A stretch of DNA of 64,000 nt from Chamaecyparis obtusa (taxonomy: Eukaryota > Streptophyta > Pinopsida > Cupressales > Cupressaceae), in the NCBI GenBank assembly GCA_027943335.1, contig BSBK01007739.1, forward strand, positions 186,001 to 250,000, read 5' to 3'. The notes beneath the pieces are model-generated. The model was not told the DNA's origin. It worked only from the letters and a program-made list of their open reading frames with translations, and did no database searches. How positions within the stretch are numbered: the stretch's first letter is position 1; each line of letters begins with the position of its first letter. Position numbers and translations under genes: made by a program. Shown in pieces: positions 49,621-61,799 of this stretch.

Positions 49621-50877
49621 GACTAATGTGAGATCGATTTGGGATCACATGTGGTCAAAGAATGGAATTGAAATGTGAGATCAATTTGTGATCACAAAAT
49701 AACCCAGACGTGTGTTCGACGGATGGGAACACATCAGGACAAAGATAAGTTGACAAAGATAAGCTGAAAGACAAGACCAACATACTTGTAAATAGGAGAT
49801 TGTCAAGTCTTCAAATAAAAGATAAGAATCTCAAGCAAGGTTTGATTGAAAAATCTGAATCAAGGATTGAAGTTGATAGGTACTACCCCCTCGAAATCAA
49901 AATTGAAATTAGGTAGAGGAGAAACAGTAAATTGATAAATTTGATCAAATCACTAGAAATCATAGTCAAAGATGAAAGATGATAGGATAACCATTAAGTA
50001 GTGAAGACATGCCCTAGTTTGACTAGGTTTGACTGAGAAAGATATAGGATAAAAGTGAAGTCAATGAAAATGAATGAAAGACTAGAAGGTTGAAAGAGAT
50101 GGGGGTGAAGAAATGAAGATGCCCCAGCGAAGATCGAAGGATCAGGCCTCAAATGGTCAGCCAACTGCGCAGAAGAAGGGGAAATTTTGAAATGAGGTTT
50201 TGACTATCAAGATGAATTTAGATTCGATTTCGATCCCGAAAATGGATCCAGGACGTCGAAATTAGCCAGGAGTGCAATTTTTGGGAAATTTTGAGATGTT
50301 TTGAAAATTGGTCAAAAAGTCAAAATGCTATATAAGGGGTAAAAAGGTCATTTTCAAATTCATTTGTCTTTTGTGATTCTAAGAACTTTGAGAGCCCAGA
50401 GAGAGAAAATGGCTTAGCAAGCAGTGATTTTGGTCCACACACATCGATTCAAGTGTGGTCAGTTGTACAACTGGCCTCCTCAGTATGGTGCCCCGGTAAG
50501 TTTTCAGAAAAACTCACCTTTTTGAGTCATTTATGAGCTATTTATGGCATTTAAAACATGTTTTTAATTGTTTTTTAAATATTTCAAATTTTACTTATGT
50601 GAAACTTCATACGAAAGTTTGAAAGTATCACACACCTCGATACTTTTTATTGTGCGATAGTTCACAGGTCCACAAAGTATTGCACAACAATTCAATCGAG
50701 TATCGCACGATACTGGATGAAATATCGCACAATCTTGTGCAAACTATCGTAGAGAAAAATAGTATCTCACTGCTATTAAGGAAAGTATTGTATGATAATA
50801 TATCCAAAAATAGTATCACACTAGTAGATTAAGAAATATTGCATGTGTTGAATTTGAGCAAAATAACATGGGTCCAT
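49621..50877 (-). other. 3' region of the minus-strand Tat element, proximal to the PPT
   Basis: No sense ORF. 50630-50835 has repeated TATCGCAC / GTATCGCA motifs. A plus-strand segment at 50400-50500 looks like the start or promoter side of the antisense ORF. Confidence 0.45.
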
Positions 50878-51954
50878 GAGATAGTCTATAGGGATTTCAA
50901 GACATGGGTGTGCGGTGCTGTTCTAGCATAGGTATGGGCATGGGAACACATCACCATTATGCACCCACATGTGCAACCTAGGGAGCGGAGATGCTCCTAT
51001 ATCTACAAGTACATGGGATTCATCAGCCAGCCCCATAGCGGAGACCTTACTTATTATAGGAGGCTCTTAGACGAGCTCACATCTTTTGAGTGGAGACCAT
51101 ATAGGGCCTATGAGCAATGGAGTGACCGAGAGTGGGAGATGGGATATATGTTGCGTAGCTAGCTACTATTAGGCTGCCACTCTAAGATAGTTGAGCGGTT
51201 TTTTATCTCCCAAGTATGGAGGTAGTTTGGACAGCAGTAGAGGGTACCTATAGAGACGACCACATATGCCAGGGCTAGGGATGAGGAGGGAGAGGGATGG
51301 CTGCCGATACAGGAGACCATAGGTATACGTAGGGAGCCATGGGATTACCTTCCTAATATGGAGGATGCAGGTGTAGATGCAACCTATAGGGCAAAGTGGT
51401 GGAGATAGCCATTCCCACATTTTACTGTTCCTAATGCACAGTCGTTGGCATAGGGTGGTGATGGGAGTGAAGGAGATGGGGGAGATGGGGGAGGGAGGGG
51501 AGTGGATAGGGGATAGGGATCTAGATCAGGTGGCCGGAGATAGTCATAGAGATAGGTTTTTGATGATGAGGGAGATGATGCGGTGAGACTAGTTCGTCAA
51601 CGGGTAGATGCAAGACAGGAGCAACGTGCAGAGAGGGGAGGGGAGGATCTCAAAGCTAGAGTGTAGGTTTTTGAGAATGAGATCTAGCAGGTCAGGATCA
51701 TAATTTCTATGTGAGATCAGCAATTAGTAGATGCACGAGCTGAGATAGATCACCGGGAGTGGGCAGCACAGGCTGATGCTACAGAGATCCGGAGAAAGGT
51801 GACACAAGCGGCCTATTATCATGGTCTATATATAGCAGTTGTCCCTATGGCACAGAGAGTGCCACTCTACTCTGAGAGGGAAGGTAGATCTGACATGTTA
51901 CTAGAAAGGGTGGCAGCACCACCTCCACCACCACCATGTGATGGGGAGAGTTAG
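50878..51954 (+). pseudogene. Captured plant-mobile-domain (PMD, MAIN-like) ORF, antisense to the element
   Basis: One plus-strand frame stays coherent for about 1.08 kb. It shows PMD-type landmarks: VCGAVLA(stop)VWAWEHI near 50908-50949, FEWRPY with a preceding YYRRLLDEL near 51050-51105, WR(stop)FGQQ(stop)RVP near 51219-51249, and a DATYRAKWWR segment. A Gly/Asp-rich linker and a charged coiled-coil-like tail (RAEIDHREWAAQADATEIRRK) ending in Pro6 follow. The frame holds about twelve TAG, one TGA and no TAA before its end. PMD proteins act in gene silencing in plants (family knowledge), and antisense extra ORFs downstream of pol are known in Tat elements. The N-terminus is missing. Confidence 0.65.
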
Positions 51955-53296
51955 ACTTAGGTCTAGGGTGTTTAGATGTATAGAGTCATATCTTGGGACA
52001 TCATCCATTTTTTGGATCCCACGTTGTATTTTGTATCATGACACACATATATATGAGATTTACTATATTTGTGATGTATCTTGTGTATTTTTCCCACTTG
52101 TGATGGATGTTTCTATTTTATTGTCTTGTTATATTGCTCAAATGTATGATGTATGTTTATATATGCTTATGTATAATCTCTCTCATAGATGTATGTTTGG
52201 TTCTCATGTTATGATGTAGACTCATGTTTCTGAAAATGATCTCTTTAGGATATAGATATGATGATAAGATTAACCCCTTGTGATGATAGAAAAAGGATAT
52301 GATGTGAAAGACATGATCAAGAGAAAGCAAAAGGTGAGTGCAGTTGTCCGACAAGTCCATGAAAGATGAAAGGAGAGCTCTCTCCATATGCAGGATGCAA
52401 AACTAAACTAACATGAACCTAAAAATGCAAGCTACTATAAAAAGTGGTTTACTTGCAAGGTCACAAAGCCATTATACTCTAATAATCATCATCAAGCTTT
52501 ATTGGTAGCATCGCAAGATCATACAATACACACTAGTATAACTATGTGAATCTGAATATGATCTATATTAGATAGCTATGTGGGAATCCCACATAAGCAT
52601 CAAAGACATATAGGTCAAGATGACTAGTGCAGTGAGGTTTCCTAAGTTTAATATGGCAAGATTATACTCACATCGAGACACAAGGAAATTCAAGATGGCT
52701 ATAAGTATGCACTTGCGAAAAATAGTCAAGGATAATACCTTGTAGACCCTAATGTCAAGTGGAACAAGCATAAATGCTCATGACAGTTAGGATCAAAAAA
52801 ATATACCCACAAGTAGAAAACAAATAAAACATGTCCTCGTGCCCCCAGTCTTCTAGCTCAGCATCATCGAAAACTATTAGGGAAAAAAAACTCATCAAAA
52901 AAATCATCATAGACAGCACACAAAGAAATAAAGTCAAACAAGTCTCAGTGAGTCAAATGTTTAAGTGTGTGTGTGTAGGTCATAGAGTCAAACTTTGAGT
53001 ATCACATCTGCCAGTAGAAAATATCATATCATTCTAGACTACGAGTAAGATATCTGATAAGTGTTGAGAAACACTTGACACTAGGGTAGTGTTGAAAAAT
53101 ACAGTTGGGGTGGTGTTGAAAAACACTGTTTGCAAGGTGTCCTAAAGACTAATCAATCCTAGAGACCAAAGCTAACATAGTTATGCCCCCTAGACAAAGA
53201 CAAAGACCAATTCGAAACCAAGGCAACAAGGACAAGGCATGATGGAGAAAGGCTAAGTGTCGAGGACGCATGCTAAGAAACAAGGGTGCAAAGGCT
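51955..53296 (-). other. 3' region of the minus-strand Tat element, distal
   Basis: Non-coding. Read on the minus strand, about 52200-53300 is homologous to 62940-64000 of the plus-strand element. Shared landmarks are TTTGCACCC, TTAGCATGCGTCCTCGACAC, GTGTTTTTCAACACCA and TAGAAGACT.GGGGCA. GTGTTTTTCAACAC-type repeats at about 53050-53130 are themselves short inverted repeats. Confidence 0.7.
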
Positions 53297-53402
53297 TCAA
53301 GTAGCGCCTGTTTCCAGGTTTTGACCACTTGAAGATTTATTTTTTTTTCAATTTTTTTTGTATTTTTGCTACCAAGGCACCTATTTCCAAGTTTTCACCA
53401 AG
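53297..53402 (-). promoter_or_regulatory. 3' stem-loop module of the minus-strand Tat element, two copies
   Basis: On the minus strand: GTGGTCAAAACCTG-GAAA-CAGGCGCTAC (stem at 53307-53318) and GGTGAAAACTTG-GAAA-TAGGTGCC (about 53380-53392, pairs kept by G-U wobble). The loop GAAA is a GNRA-type tetraloop in both. Confidence 0.6.
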
Positions 53403-53567
53403 CACTTTTTCTATTTTTTTTCTATTTTTTTATTTTTTTGTATTTTTTTTAGGACTTTATATGCTTTTTAGGATTTTTTCAGCATTATATATGAATTTTT
53501 TTAGAATTTTTTCAAGATCAATAAATATGTACAAAGGATGCCCTCAAGCATCATGGATAGAACTTCT

Positions 53568-55195
53568 TTAGGTGCAAGACATTGATAGGATCAGGGAGCT
53601 TCTCTTGCTCTTCAGTAGATAACAAGTAAGCACCTGTTCCAAAACCAGTAGTAATGATATAAGGTCCAAGCCAATTAGGTTCGAATTTTCCCTTTTTCTC
53701 TCTATGTTGTGGTTCTTAGGGTTTTCTCGTAAGACAAGATCTCCCACTTGAAATTCTCTAGGGTGAACCTTTTTGTTGAATGCTTTGGACATACACTTTT
53801 GGTAAACCCTCATGTGATCAAATGATGCTTTATGTTGCTCATCTAGAATTTCTAATTCTTGAAGTCTCATGGCATGGTAGTCTTCATCTGTAACTAGACC
53901 TTTGAGGGAAACTCTAAGTGAAGAAATCTCCACCTCCAAAGGTAACACTCCTTCAAAACCATAAGGGAAAAAGGAGTAGCCCCAGTAGGAGTACGAATAC
54001 TCATTCTATAGGCCCATAAGGCTGGATTTATCTATAAATGCTAGTCTCTACCATTTTTGTGAACTATTCTATGGAGAATTTTGAGAATGGTTTTATTTGA
54101 AGCCTCTGCTTGTCCATTTCCTTGTGGGAAGTAAATGGAGGACCAATGGTGTTTTATCTTGAACTTCTTGCAGAGTTGTTTAAGGTCCTTGTTTTTGAAC
54201 TGACCTCCATTGTCATTGATTATTTCAGAAGGCACTCCATACCGACAAATGATATGGTTTAAAATAAGCAGAGAAACTTTCTTGCCTGAGGCAATAGAAA
54301 GTGGAATAGCTTCTACCCATTTCGTAAAGTAGTCAGTAGCAGTGATGATAAATTTGTGTCCACCTGATGAGTTGGGATGGATCTTCTCAACAAGATCAAA
54401 GGCCCAGCATTGAAATGGCCAATGAGATATAGACGGAATAAGCTCCATGCCTAGAGCATGTATCAGGTTATCATGTTTCTCACACTTTTCACATGATTTA
54501 GCAAAAGCTACTGCATGGTAGGCCAATAGTACCCAGCGCTAAGAAACCTTCGAGTCATGGCAAGACCATTGGAATGTCCTCCACAAATGCCCTCATGAAT
54601 TTTAGCTAACGCTTGATTGGACTCATCCTTTTCCAAGCACCTAAGAAGTGTCCCATCTAAACCCCTCCTATACAGATCACTAGAGATAAGGGTGTGGTGA
54701 GAGGCATTTCAGATTAAGTTTCTTCATTCAAAATGGTTGAAGGTTTCGGGAATAATCCCATCATGGAGATATGAGTAAATGGCACCATAGCGGGATGAAT
54801 CATGGCCAACAAGGGTACAAATAACTTGGCTTTCTTGGGAGTCATAGATAGGATAGTGTAGCTCTTCCATGAGGAATTCAAATCTGGACTCATGTTGTTC
54901 TAGCTGAAGAAGTAAAGCCAATGTAGCCATAGCATCAGCTACTTTATTCTCTACTCTAGGGATTTGTTGAAATGTAACAAAGGTGAAATATCGTCTCAAT
55001 GAATCAAACATTTTCTTGTAGGGTACCCGTTTTTCATTCTTTGTTTGGTATTCTTCATTAACTTGGTTGATTATTAATTGTGAATCCCCATAGATATGTA
55101 GCTCTGTGATTCTCCATTCTATGGCCATTTTTAGTCCATTTGTCAAGGCCTCATACTCAGCAATGTTATTTGTACATGGGAATAATAGTTTGTAG
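53568..55195 (-). pseudogene. pol: Pol 3' part: second RNase H and integrase, broken
   Basis: Three minus-strand open segments in three frames. 55195-54724 is the archaeal-type RNase H, from PCTNNIAEYEAL through GDSQLI to VADAMATLAL. 54526-54041 is the integrase core with FDLVEKI, INDNGGQF and GNGQAEASNKT, so all three D, D, E residues are present. 53948-53568 is the integrase tail (FQVGDLVLREN). The HHCC zinc region (ICGGHS ... YYWPTM) lies across a frameshift near 54500. Where the young element reads GRDWHLQINPALWAYR, this copy has TAG in place of both W (54041-54043) and Q (54032-54034). Confidence 0.85.
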
Positions 55196-56576
55196 TGTAT
55201 GCACCCTAAAATGGTCGCCTAGACTTTGGGCCCCATTTATTCAATTTGTCAAATATCAATTTTCTGAATCAATGTTTTGCAATATTCAAATCAATTTCCT
55301 TGATCAAATCATAACTATTTCAATCATTTCAATAATCTCCTAAGGTTTAATCATGTCATCAATAATTTTATTTAATTAAAAGAAATAAATCCCTTTTAAA
55401 TAAATAAAATAATGTTATTTAATTGAAATTAATATTCCTTAAATGAAATGATGTTATTTAATTAAAATCCATTTTTAATTAAATGATTTTATCTTATTTA
55501 ATTAATATTCATCTTTAAATTATATAATGTTATTTTATTTTATTAAAAGAGATATTATTCTTTTTAAATAAATAAAATATCTTCTCAAAAGATCTTTTGT
55601 GATGGAAAAGGAAATAAATCAAATAAAAATAAAACAAAAATCTTTTTCTTGATTCTTTCAATAAATTTTATTTAATTAAAAGAAATATTCTCTCTTAAAT
55701 AAATAAAATAACCTTATTTAATTGAAAGAGATATCTTTTAAATGAAATAAAATCTTTTTTAATTAAATAATTTTATCTTATTTAGAATAATATCTCTCTT
55801 TTAATTAAATAATGTTATCTTATTTAATTAATAGAGAATCATTCTTTTAAATAAATAAAAAATCCTCTTAAAGCTCTTTTGTGATGAAAAAGGGAAATAA
55901 AAATAAATAAAATAAAGAAAATCCCTTTTCTCTCCACACTTTCTAAAAACTGAGCTTTATTTCCTCTTTTTGGATTTATCCCACATTGCTCTTGGATTTG
56001 CATTCAATTCCTCAAATTCTCATATAAGGAGCCCTCTCCTTCTCAATTAGGATCCTAGAATTTTCATGTTATTGTTATGCTGCAGGTTTGGAGAGCAATT
56101 TTGGAAGAAGCTTTTGAGCACATTTGGAGCTTGGATATTTGAGACTTCTTTCTTCTTGTCTTCTTCTCTCATGCCTCATGGCAATCCATAGTTTAGATTA
56201 ATATTGCATTCACATAATAGTTTAAATTTATGTTTCCTTTCATTGTTCTAGCTTAATCCACATAGCATAATTAGCAAGAACTTGTAATACTTTCATCTCA
56301 ATAGAGTAGTTTATTTCTTGCATGTCAATCATCTAGATTAGTTTCATTTACATGCAATAACTTGAAGATCAATGGAGATTAGCACTCTTGCTTCTCATCC
56401 TTGAATCTCTCGTTTCTTGGTGTACTTGCATGGGTTTAACAAGGTTAATCTGAGGGCCTCATAATACAACCCCTGCACTCCACGAATAGAGAGCTGTGAA
56501 TCGATATTTGAGAACTCATTATTGAGTCTTCTTGAATGCAAGGATTCACAGAAGTGTGACCATTTTCTATCACACA
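55196..56576 (+). repeat. 5' LTR of the plus-strand Tat-family element
   Basis: It starts TGTATGCACCCTAAAATGG and ends ...ATCACACA four bases before the PBS. 55350-55920 is an AT-rich tract of repeated TTTAATTAAA / AAATAAAATA units. TATAAG at 56023-56028 within CATATAAGGAGCCC is the likely TATA box. Confidence 0.85.
56023..56028 (+). promoter_or_regulatory. TATA box of the plus-strand Tat-family LTR
   Basis: TATAAG, with a C-rich start-like region downstream and homologous context in the minus-strand LTR near 49150-49180, where the TATA itself has drifted to TTTAAAAT. Confidence 0.55.
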
Positions 56577-56580
56577 TTTT

Positions 56581-56598
56581 TGGCGCCCACCGTGGGGC
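56581..56598 (+). promoter_or_regulatory. Primer-binding site of the plus-strand Tat-family element
   Basis: TGGCGCCCACCGTGGGGC, four bases after the LTR end. The position and GC-rich TGGCGCCC start are typical for Tat elements; the tRNA is not assigned. Confidence 0.8.
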
Positions 56599-59213
56599 AG
56601 AAAAGATCAATTTCTGGCCTCATTCTTGATTGTTTTTCAATTTTAGCATTGGTTCCAGGTCTTGTACGGTTATTTAAAGCTTTGAAACCCTATAATATAA
56701 TAATGGATGGATAGTGTGATGAATCTTATTTCTCATGTTTTTTTTTTTTGGTTCATTTTTATAAAAAAATGAATAAATTATGATCATTTTGGTGAAAGTG
56801 GGTATTTGCAGATTTGAGATTCTCTGAATACAGTCAGATTGAAACATCTGGTACGGACAAATTATAAAGAATCAGGAACTCTAAAAATATTTTTTAGAAA
56901 GATAAATGACTTAGCTTTCATTTCCTTTTGGTTTGAGTCATTTTTATTTATATTTGTGAAAGTTATGGGCATTTGAGTGAAAACTGGTTTTTAACAATCT
57001 GTATTGGAGTTGCAGGTAATGATTTATTCTTAGAAAATGATTTATGAATGGGAAAAAAAAATGGCTTACATATTTGGAAACTAGATTTATTAATAGTTTC
57101 TATGAAACTTGTTTGGGTTCATTTGGATTCTTTTTGAGAAAGATATGTGATTCCCTAGGCAGGGTTTTGTGTTTTAAATCTGATTTATGACAGAAAAATT
57201 ACAGTCTGAAAAGATTATTGGTTGAGGAACCAAATGGAATCATAAAACCTTGTAATTTTTGGAAATGGTAGTTCTTGATGTTGGCTAAAAACTTCATTCT
57301 TTCCAAAAATTTTAATATTGTGATTTTATGGGTCAAATAAATCAATCTTTAAAGACTGTCTTGAAGACAGCAATGTTAAATCAAACTCCTAACAATTGAT
57401 TTTCATATCTAACCATCTTAGGGTTTTTTTTTTGGATGTGTGCTAAATTCTGGATTGTATATCTTTGGACCTAAGGTGAGTTGCTACAATCTCTATAACA
57501 CTTGGTTTGGGATTAAAAATGAACCTCTCATGTGTTTGGCTTGAGTGTTACACGCTTTCATAGAACACATTTTCTTTTATGCTCTTAATGGAAAATAAAC
57601 AAACATAGATTTGCTTTCATAGAAGTTTGTGTTTAAGTGCATGTGTGTCTTTTAAACATTAAGTAATTTTTGGTTTCAAATATCAAAACAGTCTTATTGA
57701 TTAGCAGTCTTAGATTACTTGTGATTGATCTAGATTGCTATTTTGGGTTATTGGACTCGCTAATCCGCCGGCCCCTCATTTCCGCCCTGTGGTTGCAATC
57801 TCAGCACCACATTAAAGGGGAGGGGTCTATAGGAAATGAGCGTTAATTGTTCCACTAGGAAACCCTTCTGTGCTTTCTGGAACTCACTTATTTTCTAGGT
57901 TGTGGACTCGTTTGTAGCTTGTGTGAGGTGTTAAGTGTTCCACCTTGTGGACTCACCTCATCTTTGCTCTAAGCGTTAAGTGTTCCACCTTTAGTGCTTT
58001 TCAATACTTTTTGATAGAGAATTACTTACTTTTTCATTTTTAGAAGGCCTGCTTGGGGATTTCATCACCTCAAGGGATGACCTTAACTCCCGTGTTCCGG
58101 CGGAGTATAAATATCGGGAGGTGAATCCAAAGACACCTCTCTTGGGAATGAGTTAGATTTCACTCTTGGCTAAGCCTCAAAGAACTTTATACCTTTGAGA
58201 AGTGAAGGAGGAGATTTGGGTTACCGTCTCCCCCCGGCCGTGTGATTTCTAATTCTTCTCATCTACGGATTTGTGCCTCACGTACCTTGTGTATATCGAG
58301 GACACCCTTTATAAAATCCATGTATATCCTTCTAGATAGCTTGCTAGGATGTTGTTGTGTTCTATGTGCCTGCTAAAATATTTTCAAGAACATACACAAG
58401 TAGAATCTATAAAAAGTAGCATACTAAGTCACTTGATTGTTCGTGTGCAAGGTTGCTTTGCCCCTTGTTCATTGTTTGAAGATAATTGCTTTCTTGAACT
58501 CCTTGATTGCTGTCTTATGTGCCTGATCAATGATAAAAATCTATTGATGTACTTGATCTTTTAAAATGAACACAAAACCAAAGTTCCTAAGTTGAAGCAC
58601 CAACCTTTTTTATAGCTTGCTCGATCTTCTACCCTGTTGTCACCTTGGGAATAATTGTCAAGTTAGAGGACTATTCTTGTTGAGAAAGAACATCTCTAGA
58701 ATTGTTAGCTACATTCTTGGAGAATTTTAGTGCTCTTTTGTCCAAACCATTGCCATCAAATTAAATTTCAATTATATTTTGGCCTAGTCCAACCTCCTGA
58801 TTCAAAAGTGCAAGGGTAGTCACCCTTTGATTTGAGGCACCTCTTTGACAGTGTTGGTAACGCCTTTCACAATTTCTATCTTACCATCTCTCTTTGGACA
58901 TTAGAGAACTTTGATTATCCTAATTTGGTGTTGACATTTTGTGAGGCCATTTTATCACCAAGCGTCTTCAATTCTCAGTCTTCCTTGGTCAGTCTAGGTC
59001 AGATCTTAGGTGCTGTCATGTTGCTCAACATCCACATGAATGTTAATGGTATCAATTACACAAGATGACTCTTGGTCTTCTTCTTTCTTCCAATCTTCCC
59101 ATGTTTTTCTTCTAAAGTCTTCTATACCCATGGGAAATTCTTCACTTCTTCTTGATTCTTTTCCTCTCACTATCTAGTCTATTTTCTTCTATTTCATCTC
59201 TTCTGTCGCTTCC
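56599..59213 (+). other. Leader of the plus-strand Tat-family element
   Basis: Mostly AT-rich without a stable ORF. A GC-richer block at about 57755-58260 contains repeated GTTAAGTGTTCCACCTT units and CCGG-rich stretches (CCGCCGGCCCC, CCCCCCGGCCG). It occupies the same place as the 5810-6240 block of the young element and may be structured RNA. Confidence 0.5.
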
Positions 59214-61799
59214 ATGCTTGATTCTTCTTCTTCTAGAGCCATGAATTACAAATATCTTGATATGGAACCTCTTTTGAACATGGATGATCTTGAACTCATT
59301 TCTCAATTCGAAGAGTTTTGTTCCTCTAATAGTTGTTCTAAATATGGCAAAGGTGATAAACTTAAGATAAAAATAGAAAAAAGATTGAAGGAATCAGACG
59401 CCTTTGCTAGAATTATCAACATGATCCTATCACGACCTCCTTCTTCCAAAAGTTTTTCATCTTCTAAATCTTCCAAGTCATACCATGATTCTTCTAAACA
59501 TTCTTCATATTCTAAGTCTTCTCATCATTCTTCATCTCCCAAATCTTATCATGACTATTCTAAACATTATTCAAATTCCTCATTATCTAAGTCTTCTTCT
59601 TCCACTAGGTCTTCACCTTCCTCTTCTTCACGATCTCATTCCTCTTCTACTTCTCCCAAGAGTCTTACTTCTCTTCACGAGACATACCATAATGAGCAAC
59701 GGGATAATACTTGTGATACCTCTTCCATGAAGAGTGCCACACCCACATATGATGACTATGATGACTATTATGATGGCTATGATGATGAACCCTATAATGA
59801 TACCTATGAAACCCCTATTCCTAAGAGTCCTCCTCGTCGTGTGCTTGTGCTTACTGGAAAAGGGTCGTCACATTGGATAGATTGTGATGGTGATCCATAT
59901 GACTCTGATTTTGAAAGAGACTTTGATGATTTCTGTGAACAATACCTAGATGATACATCTACTTCACTTGAGGAAGAGAAAGCTCAACGCGCTGATTATA
60001 AACGTAAATACTATAAGAATGTATCCTCTAAGAACTCTCATGCTGAAAATAAAAATCACACTCTTGAGAAAGATCATGTTAATGATGGACCTTTGTCTTG
60101 TGATGGTTCCCTTCCATCCCCTACTTCCTCCAATACCCATACATTTCCTAAAGCTTCCGAATCTTCCAAATCTTTCACAAATTCTTCATCCAACAAAGAT
60201 TCTAATGTTTTCCATGCAGTTCCCTATAGTTATCCTCAAGGGCCACCTCTTAAAGATACTCAAGCTAACCTTCACTTGGCTGCAAATACTTCCAATAATG
60301 CTAAATCTAAAGAGCCTAAGTCTTTATGCGCTATAATGCCTACTTCAGCTAATCCTTCACCATCTCTGCCAAAGTCTTCCATACAACTCCAACCTACTTT
60401 CTTGTCCTTAGAAGTGGTTTCATGTCAAGAGAACTCTAAAACTGATACAGAAAAGAATATAAAGAAAGATAAAGATCAAGAACCCTCCATGTCATCCACT
60501 CCTTTTCATGATGTTCTCTATCTGCGTCATGGTTCTTTTGATCCTTTACGTCCTTCCTCATTTATTCCACCATGTCTTAAGTCTTCTTCGAAGCAAGATC
60601 AAGCTACTACCCACACCGTTGAGCTTATTGATAATGAAAATAACCTTACCACGCTTGCACTTTCCAAAGATGATACTTCCATTAAGGTTATTAAAAATGG
60701 TGTTGTTTCTTTCGATGTTAAGCCTATTCAAGAGACAAATTCTACACTTATGCTATCCAAAGATCCTTGTCAAGATCAAAGTCTTCCATCTTCTTATTCT
60801 ACCATTCCATGTTCACTTCCGCTTTCTACTCTTCCTAAGTCTTCGCAAGCTTTGAATGATCCTATCAAACAAAATGCTCTTATTCAAGATGTCCAGGATC
60901 CTATTAAAAATTCTAATGCTCACTCTGAAGATGCTGATATCCTTGGTTGTCATATAGATGTTGATGAACTTATTGATTATCCTTTTGCATCTTCCACTTC
61001 CATCCTTGGACCTCTTCCACCACTACTAAGGACTTCACGTCTTCCTTCCATATTGGGTCCTTATGTCCCTTCATTTTCCCCTCCTAACTCTCCTAATTTG
61101 TCATCTATCTTGGGTCCTTATGTCCCTCCATCTCCTATCTTTCCTCAAGATCAACATAGATGCATACCTTTGAATCCTTTTCATCCATCCACCCATCTAC
61201 ACCAGTCATATTATCCTTCTTCTTCCACACATCCCAAGTCTTGTGGAAGTAACTTGAATGTTCAATATAAGAAAAAGAAACAATACAAGAATCCATCAAA
61301 GAAAGAAGATCACCATGTCTCCTCTAATCGACATGGGGGCATAAAGTCAAAAGAGATATCTAAGAAGAAAACTACAAGACAAGTATGGGTTCCAAAATCC
61401 ATCATTCAAGATATTCTCTCTAAGTCATCAAAAGGAAATAAAAAGCCTAAGGCTATATGGATTCCAAAGTCTCTCTTGAAAGAGTCTAATGTTGAACAAA
61501 AATTAAAGTTGACATTCAAGCTTCCAAAGGCTTCCACTCCATCTTCTTCCAAAAACATTCTTTCATTCCATGCACCTAAACCGCAACCTCTGCTAAACAT
61601 TCATCATATTCCTTCACGTATTCCTTCATTCAAGTTTCCTCCATCCTCTCACCACCCTCCAAGGTGTGCGTCGATGTTGATCTTGCCTTCCTTTCCATCT
61701 ACTCTTTCACAATCCTTCCATTCATTATTCTCTCACCTTCTATCATTTTTCCTCACTTGCATATTCCTCCTATCTTCCAACTCCACTCACTTTACATAA
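59214..61799 (+). CDS. 861-codon Ser-rich ORF of unknown function in the non-autonomous element
   Basis: A long uninterrupted frame in the position of gag-pol. An N-terminal globular-looking part (about residues 15-75, acidic then Lys-rich) is followed by a Ser/Lys/His-rich tract (75-155). Next come an acidic Tyr/Asp run (180-205), a conserved-looking VLVLTGKGSSHWIDCDGDPYDSDFERDFDDF block (about 210-245), a long Ser/Pro/Lys linker, a duplicated SILGPYVP motif (about 610-645), and a basic C-terminal part with VWVPKS and IWIPKS repeats (about 725-755). No gag domain, zinc knuckle, protease or enzyme motif is seen. The exact start is uncertain; M11 (59244) is an alternative. Survival of 861 codons in DNA otherwise full of stops argues that it was functional recently. 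Confidence 0.65.
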   Translation: MLDSSSSRAMNYKYLDMEPLLNMDDLELISQFEEFCSSNSCSKYGKGDKLKIKIEKRLKESDAFARIINMILSRPPSSKSFSSSKSSKSYHDSSKHSSYSKSSHHSSSPKSYHDYSKHYSNSSLSKSSSSTRSSPSSSSRSHSSSTSPKSLTSLHETYHNEQRDNTCDTSSMKSATPTYDDYDDYYDGYDDEPYNDTYETPIPKSPPRRVLVLTGKGSSHWIDCDGDPYDSDFERDFDDFCEQYLDDTSTSLEEEKAQRADYKRKYYKNVSSKNSHAENKNHTLEKDHVNDGPLSCDGSLPSPTSSNTHTFPKASESSKSFTNSSSNKDSNVFHAVPYSYPQGPPLKDTQANLHLAANTSNNAKSKEPKSLCAIMPTSANPSPSLPKSSIQLQPTFLSLEVVSCQENSKTDTEKNIKKDKDQEPSMSSTPFHDVLYLRHGSFDPLRPSSFIPPCLKSSSKQDQATTHTVELIDNENNLTTLALSKDDTSIKVIKNGVVSFDVKPIQETNSTLMLSKDPCQDQSLPSSYSTIPCSLPLSTLPKSSQALNDPIKQNALIQDVQDPIKNSNAHSEDADILGCHIDVDELIDYPFASSTSILGPLPPLLRTSRLPSILGPYVPSFSPPNSPNLSSILGPYVPPSPIFPQDQHRCIPLNPFHPSTHLHQSYYPSSSTHPKSCGSNLNVQYKKKKQYKNPSKKEDHHVSSNRHGGIKSKEISKKKTTRQVWVPKSIIQDILSKSSKGNKKPKAIWIPKSLLKESNVEQKLKLTFKLPKASTPSSSKNILSFHAPKPQPLLNIHHIPSRIPSFKFPPSSHHPPRCASMLILPSFPSTLSQSFHSLFSHLLSFFLTCIFLLSSNSTHFT

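Larger units (their letters stand above)
48594..55195 (-). mobile_element. Minus-strand Tat element, 3' half
   Basis: On the minus strand, from high to low coordinates: second RNase H, integrase, A-rich tract, stem-loop module, a 3.6-kb 3' region with an antisense ORF, PPT and 3' LTR. Its 5' half is displaced beyond the plus-strand insertion at 55196 and lies outside the window. It inserted into the LINE ORF2 at 48594. Coding is broken by frameshifts and stops, so this copy is dead. Confidence 0.85.

Noticed and set aside
59485..60855. Leu/Ile-rich plus-strand frames in a second phase of the 861-codon ORF.
   Set aside because: They are alternative-phase readings of the Ser-rich ORF (TCT and CTT repeats); the composition is explained by the main frame.
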